Part shown: piece by piece, positions 15,097 to 18,855 of the stretch
How the letters are laid out: each line of letters opens with the position of its first letter
Numbering within the stretch: the first letter of the stretch is position 1
Assembly: GCA_934155625.1 (NCBI GenBank)
Contig: CAKPHD010000032.1
Location: 1-18,855 of the forward strand
From: an uncultured Clostridia bacterium
GTDB taxonomy: Bacteria; Bacillota; Clostridia; TANB77; CAG-508
Direction of reading: 5' to 3'
Length of the DNA stretch: 18,855 nt
Notes under the pieces: model-generated
Told to the model about the DNA's origin: nothing
Seen by the model: the letters and a program-made list of their open reading frames with translations, nothing else
Database searches by the model: none
Position numbers and translations under genes: made by a program

Positions 15097-16122
15097 ATGA
15101 TGAACAAAAAAATCATCAAATTATTTGGTGCTTTTGCTATTATTTTCATTATAGTAATAACACCAATAGTAGTTCTAGCGACAAACGAAAATGTCTCTGT
15201 AGTAAACACTCAAGAAAATGAGTATATGATATATATTAAAGACTACACAGACAAAAATTTTAAGTATGCATTTACTAATAATGCAAATCCAAATAAAATG
15301 GAGTTATCTTATATTAATTCAATCTCAGATTTGGGAGGAAATCAAGGAGCATTTTTAAATGCCGAAACCTATGAAAAATTAAAGAATCAACCAATTTATA
15401 TGTGGGCAAAAGATGAAAAAGAAAATTTAATTCTAGATGGAGTTCAAATAGAATTCGAGAACTCGTTAACCAAGGAAAATATAAATATAATAGAAAATAC
15501 AACAAAAAGAATAGCAGTAGAAATATCTACTTCTAAAGAAAACACTGAATCAACAGATCCTGTTAGAAATGAAAATATAGCTGGGGTAAAAGAAATTTCT
15601 AAAGCAGGATATGTAAAAATCACAGATAGTAAAGATGCTACATATTATTATCAAAGAGTAAAAACAACAGACTCAGCAGATTATGCAAAATTAGTTGAAT
15701 TAGCAGAAAAACTTAATAAAGAATATGACGGAATGGATATGTACCAAAAAGTTCAAGAAAATGAACAATTCTATAGTTTATATTCAAAACTAATTAATGA
15801 AGCAAATTGGCAAGAAGTTGAAAATATGGAAGTAAAACAACCAGAGTCAACAGAACAAAGTAATGGTGTTGGAGATAAATATATAGTATTTTTGAAAAAA
15901 GTTGCAAAAGATGGAGAAACAACAGATGCACAATTCTTACAAGAATATTATGATTATGAACCAAATGCAGTAAAAGAGCAAATAAAAACACAAGAAACCA
16001 CAAGACTACCAATAACATATGACAGTATTGCACTAATAGTTATATTAGCAGTAGTAGTAGTAGCATTAATAATAGTATTTATTAGAATGAAAAGATTAAA
16101 TAAAAAAGATGAACAAAAATAG
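15097..16122 (+). CDS. Exported membrane-anchored protein with LPITY sorting-like signal (unknown function)
   Basis: The domain is not recognised. The product (341 residues) starts with a signal sequence (MNKKIIKLF, then a hydrophobic run ending near VVLA, residues ~10-28). An extracellular region of about 275 residues follows, with mixed alpha/beta composition. The C-terminus reads L304-P-I-T-Y308, a hydrophobic span (about 311-329) and a basic tail RMKRLNKK. That is the layout of a sortase substrate, with Tyr where LPXTG has Gly. The next gene encodes a sortase and overlaps this one by 14 bases, which supports a functional link. The frame is open back to a GTG at 15088, but AAAGGGGTGG (15082-15091) fits the ATG at 15097 (or the one at 15100) better. 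It could alternatively be a simple bitopic membrane protein that is never cleaved. Confidence 0.8.
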   Translation: MMNKKIIKLFGAFAIIFIIVITPIVVLATNENVSVVNTQENEYMIYIKDYTDKNFKYAFTNNANPNKMELSYINSISDLGGNQGAFLNAETYEKLKNQPIYMWAKDEKENLILDGVQIEFENSLTKENINIIENTTKRIAVEISTSKENTESTDPVRNENIAGVKEISKAGYVKITDSKDATYYYQRVKTTDSADYAKLVELAEKLNKEYDGMDMYQKVQENEQFYSLYSKLINEANWQEVENMEVKQPESTEQSNGVGDKYIVFLKKVAKDGETTDAQFLQEYYDYEPNAVKEQIKTQETTRLPITYDSIALIVILAVVVVALIIVFIRMKRLNKKDEQK

Positions 16123-16723
16123 TCTAAAACTAAAAATATACAAAGTGATTTTTAGTATGTTATTAATAGTTGCAATTGTGGTAATTGGAATGATAGCTTA
16201 TAAATATTTAAGCGAATATAAAAATGAAAAAGAAAGCCAAGAAACAGTAGAAGCTTTTAGTAACATAGATTTTTCAGAAAATACGGGAGAATCACAAGAA
16301 CAATTAGAATATAAAGGCTATAAAGTAATAGGAATAGTTAAAATTCCTAAAATAAACATTGAATATCCAATATTAGAAATTGGTAATATAGACCCAGAAA
16401 ATGCAAAAGAACCAATGAAGGTTTCTATAATAAAATATTGGGGCGAAAAAGTAAACGATTATGGAAATTTATCAATAGCGGGTCATAATAATAAAAGTGG
16501 TACAATGTTTGGAAAAACTAAAAATCTTAATAAAGGAGATATTGTAGAATTAACAGATCTAACAGGAAAAACAATTCAATATTCAATTTATGACATTTTT
16601 ACAACAACACCAAATGATGTAAACATTTTATTACCCAAAGATGAATATGTAAGAGAAGTAACATTAATTACATGTACAAATGGAAATAGACAAAGACTAA
16701 TATTGAAAGCGCAAGAAATATAG
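16109..16723 (+). CDS. Sortase family transpeptidase
   Basis: Membrane-bound cysteine transpeptidase that attaches surface proteins to the cell wall or links pilin-like subunits, 204 residues. An N-terminal membrane anchor (about 12-32) and linker precede the sortase beta barrel (about 70-204), which begins GIVKIPKINIEYPILEIG. The catalytic residues are visible: H126 in SIAGH, C189 in TLITC and R196 in NRQRL. The class (B, D or E) cannot be settled by eye. It overlaps the upstream LPITY-protein gene by 14 bases with only a weak ribosome binding site, suggesting coupled translation. The downstream gene encodes a large repeat adhesin, the likely second substrate. Confidence 0.93.
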   Translation: MNKNSLKLKIYKVIFSMLLIVAIVVIGMIAYKYLSEYKNEKESQETVEAFSNIDFSENTGESQEQLEYKGYKVIGIVKIPKINIEYPILEIGNIDPENAKEPMKVSIIKYWGEKVNDYGNLSIAGHNNKSGTMFGKTKNLNKGDIVELTDLTGKTIQYSIYDIFTTTPNDVNILLPKDEYVREVTLITCTNGNRQRLILKAQEI

Positions 16724-16744
16724 TTAATTTAGGGGGGAATTAAA

Positions 16745-18855
16745 ATGGCGGATAAATCAAATACCGTAAGCAAAAAAACTATTATAGCGATAGTAACTGT
16801 TATAGTTTTGTTGTTTATAGCTGGTTTATCAGTAGGAATATTCTTAGCTGATAAAGGTAGTACAGAGGCTGTTGATGGAAATCAATCATCTAGTGAAACA
16901 CAAACAGTAGAAGAGAATAAAGCTAATGATGTTCAAAAATCTGATGAGAATAAGGCAGAAGAAAATAAAACAACTGAAGATAATAATCAAAATGTTGCAG
17001 ACAATGCAGAAACAACAAACAATAATGAAAATGTTGCAGATAACACAGCAACAACAAATAATAATGGAAATGCTGCAGATAACACAGCAGCAAACAATAA
17101 TGGAAATGTTGCAGATAATACAGCAACAACAAATAATAATGGAAATGCTATAAATAACCCAGCAGCTAATAATAATGCAGAAAATGTAACAACAAATACA
17201 GATGTAAATCAAGTTGGAGAAACAACAATAACAAGAGTAGAAGAACAAGAAAGACTTGTATCAAGAGATTTCTGGGATTGGTGGACACCATCAAGCGTTA
17301 TTGCTGGAAATTCTGCAGTAGCAGATAAAATAATACCACAAACACCAGATTTTACAGTTGAAAAAACAGCTACAACTGGTGTAGGTGAAGATAAATTAGT
17401 ATATGCCAATAAAAATATTACATACACAATAAAAGTTACAAATAATGGAGAACAAGAGTTAAAAAATATAGAAATAACAGATAAAATTCCAGAACAAACG
17501 ACATTTGTTTCTATTGATGATGCTCAAAATTCAGGAACAACAATATTAGAAAATGATACAGTTATAGGCTTAAAATGGATTGTAACTGTACCAGCAAAAG
17601 AATCAATAGAAGTTAAATTTACAGTAAAAGTTAACGAAAATGCAACAGGTACAATATCAAATGCAGCAATAGTTAACGGTAAAGAAAGTAATGAAGAAAA
17701 AACATCAATTATAAATGCTAAAAAATCAAGCAAAATAATAGAAAAAAATAATGTTGAAGTAAAAGATGGTCTAGAGGTAGCAAAATTAGGAGACAAAATA
17801 AAATATACTATAACAGCTACAAATACAGGAGATATTTCTGGAAAAACAACAATAGAAGATACAGTACCAGTAGGAACAGAATTAATAGAAAGTTCTGTAA
17901 CAGATGCTGGAAAAATAACAACAACAACTGATAATAGAAAACAAATTTCATGGAATGTTGAATTAGGAGCTAATGAGACAATCGAAAGAACATTTATTGT
18001 AGAAGTAAAAGATATAAGCGGAAAAATTGAAAATGTTGCAACAGTTGGAGGAGTTCCTACAAATCCAGATAAAAAAGATACAGCAGACATAAAAGTAGTA
18101 AAAGAAGTTACTGACATAAAGAGAAATCAAGAAAGTCTTGGAAAAGACGTAAAGGTTCAAGCAGGAGACGTAATTGAGTACAAAATAAAAGTAACAAACA
18201 CTGGTAGCTTAGATTTAACTAATGTAGTACTTGATGAAAAACTTGTAGGAATCAATATTAATGCTAAAGACTTAAAAATAGGAGATTTAAAAGCAGGAGA
18301 CAGCAAAGAAATATCTGCTACATATACTGTAACTTATGAAAAAGACATAAAAGGAAAGGCTGATGAAAATGGTAATCCATTACCAATAATTAATGAAGTT
18401 TTTGTTGAAGGAGAATCAGTTCCTACAAAACCAAATCAAAAAGCAGAAGAAGTTAGTGATGATTCAAAAGTTGAAACACCAGTTGAAGAAGCACCTTCTT
18501 ATGATATAAGTAAAATTGCAGATAAAGAAAAAGTAACAACAGCAGGAGAAGAAATAACATACACAATAACAGTAACAAATACAGGAAATACAATATTAAA
18601 AAATCTTACTGTAAGAGATGCAATGCTTGGAATTGATCAAGTTATTAGTGAAATTAAAGTAAATGGCACAAATGTAATCTCTGCGCAATATACAGTAACA
18701 CAAGATGATATAGATAATGGAGGAATAATAAAAAATATTGTAACAGTTGGAGATAAGGAAACAGAAAGAGATGTTAATGTAGAACAAAATCCAGGTTATA
18801 CAGCAGTAAAAACAGCAGATAAAGAAAAAGTAACAACAGCAGGAGAAGAAATAAC
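16745..18855 (+). CDS. Large surface adhesin with DUF11-type repeats, 3' partial
   Basis: The frame runs off the window after 703 codons. The start is ATG at 16745 behind AGGGGGGA (16731-16738). An N-terminal hydrophobic segment (about residues 12-35, KKTIIAIVTVIVLLFIAG) acts as signal or anchor. A disordered Asn/Thr/Ala/Glu-rich linker (about 40-160) contains tandem 12- to 13-residue repeats. From about residue 200 come consecutive Ig-like DUF11-type modules, each about 100-130 residues with the hallmarks Y-T-I-x-V-T-N-x-G and V-A-T/N-x-V-x-G (for example ITYTIKVTNNGEQ, IEYKIKVTNTG, ITYTITVTNTGNT). Four are complete and a fifth is cut by the window edge. The last two begin with identical DNA 297 bases apart. 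Position directly after the sortase suggests wall anchoring, but any sorting signal lies beyond the window. Confidence 0.88.
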   Translation, partial: MADKSNTVSKKTIIAIVTVIVLLFIAGLSVGIFLADKGSTEAVDGNQSSSETQTVEENKANDVQKSDENKAEENKTTEDNNQNVADNAETTNNNENVADNTATTNNNGNAADNTAANNNGNVADNTATTNNNGNAINNPAANNNAENVTTNTDVNQVGETTITRVEEQERLVSRDFWDWWTPSSVIAGNSAVADKIIPQTPDFTVEKTATTGVGEDKLVYANKNITYTIKVTNNGEQELKNIEITDKIPEQTTFVSIDDAQNSGTTILENDTVIGLKWIVTVPAKESIEVKFTVKVNENATGTISNAAIVNGKESNEEKTSIINAKKSSKIIEKNNVEVKDGLEVAKLGDKIKYTITATNTGDISGKTTIEDTVPVGTELIESSVTDAGKITTTTDNRKQISWNVELGANETIERTFIVEVKDISGKIENVATVGGVPTNPDKKDTADIKVVKEVTDIKRNQESLGKDVKVQAGDVIEYKIKVTNTGSLDLTNVVLDEKLVGININAKDLKIGDLKAGDSKEISATYTVTYEKDIKGKADENGNPLPIINEVFVEGESVPTKPNQKAEEVSDDSKVETPVEEAPSYDISKIADKEKVTTAGEEITYTITVTNTGNTILKNLTVRDAMLGIDQVISEIKVNGTNVISAQYTVTQDDIDNGGIIKNIVTVGDKETERDVNVEQNPGYTAVKTADKEKVTTAGEEI
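16991..17179 (+). repeat. Five in-frame tandem repeats (39/36 bp) in the adhesin linker
   Basis: Units at 16991-17029, 17030-17068, 17069-17104, 17105-17143 and 17144-17179 encode variants of NVADNTATTNNNG. The 36-bp units lack one codon. Units two and four are nearly identical, and the last is the most diverged. Unit-number change would keep the frame. Confidence 0.85.
18518..18855 (+). repeat. Near-identical DUF11 module repeats (297-bp period)
   Basis: The 41 bases at 18518-18558 recur without change at 18815-18855, where the window ends, an offset of exactly 297 bases (99 codons). Both encode ADKEKVTTAGEEIT at the start of a module. The identity at DNA level suggests recent duplication, and the array probably continues. 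Confidence 0.85.

Noticed and set aside
16991..17179. Regularly spaced ~39-bp repeats suggesting a CRISPR-like array.
   Set aside because: The units are directly tandem with no spacers, stay in frame inside the adhesin and vary by codon, so they are protein repeats.
17524..18117. A 197-codon open frame on the minus strand opposite the adhesin, and similar long antisense frames (for example 16886-17248 and 1338-1763).
   Set aside because: They lie fully opposite convincing genes. They arise because A-rich sense strands leave few antisense stops, and their products are compositionally extreme (Phe/Ile/Leu/Ser or Cys/Ile rich).

Overview
The window looks like a chromosomal segment of a very AT-rich, low-GC Gram-positive bacterium, most likely an uncultured gut-type member of the Clostridia. 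Evidence: strong AGGAGG-type ribosome binding sites, A-rich sense strands with AGA/ATA/GAA/AAA codon preference, occasional TTG starts, a class A PBP with a lysine-rich cytoplasmic N-terminus, a sortase and sortase-type surface proteins. No tRNA, rRNA, CRISPR array or intact transposase was seen.

Layout. (1) 1-861: the 3' part of a gene for a C-type-lectin-fold (formylglycine-generating-enzyme-like) protein. Its last ~115 bases change abruptly in composition and carry the codon signature of a diversity-generating retroelement (DGR) variable region. (2) 862-1242: non-coding, with nested-hairpin element A and a promoter. (3) 1243-2178: a CDF metal exporter. It converges, across a bidirectional terminator, on a minus-strand NfeD/SPFH pair (2217-3636). 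(4) 3774-8214: a tight plus-strand operon of murB, a divergent membrane-anchored YvcK/CofD protein and a glycogen debranching enzyme. (5) 8219-8483: long inverted-repeat element B. (6) 8503-12060: holA and a class A PBP with a long Asn/Thr-rich tail. (7) 12061-12396: element C and a near-consensus promoter. (8) 12397-14964: alpha-glucan phosphorylase, followed by a strong terminator. (9) 15030-18855: a surface-protein cluster with its own promoter. It encodes an exported protein with an LPITY sorting-like signal, an overlapping sortase gene, and a large DUF11-repeat adhesin that runs off the window.

Working together: MurB and the PBP belong to peptidoglycan synthesis. YvcK proteins elsewhere bind UDP-sugars and link central carbon metabolism to PBP1 behaviour. 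The debranching enzyme and phosphorylase together degrade glycogen or maltodextrin to glucose-1-phosphate and glucose. The sortase cluster would anchor or assemble surface proteins.

The most noteworthy signals are the DGR-type variable region at the left edge, with no template or reverse transcriptase in the window, and a set of three intergenic nested-hairpin elements. These share a short core, while their outer arms differ in sequence yet each remains self-complementary.
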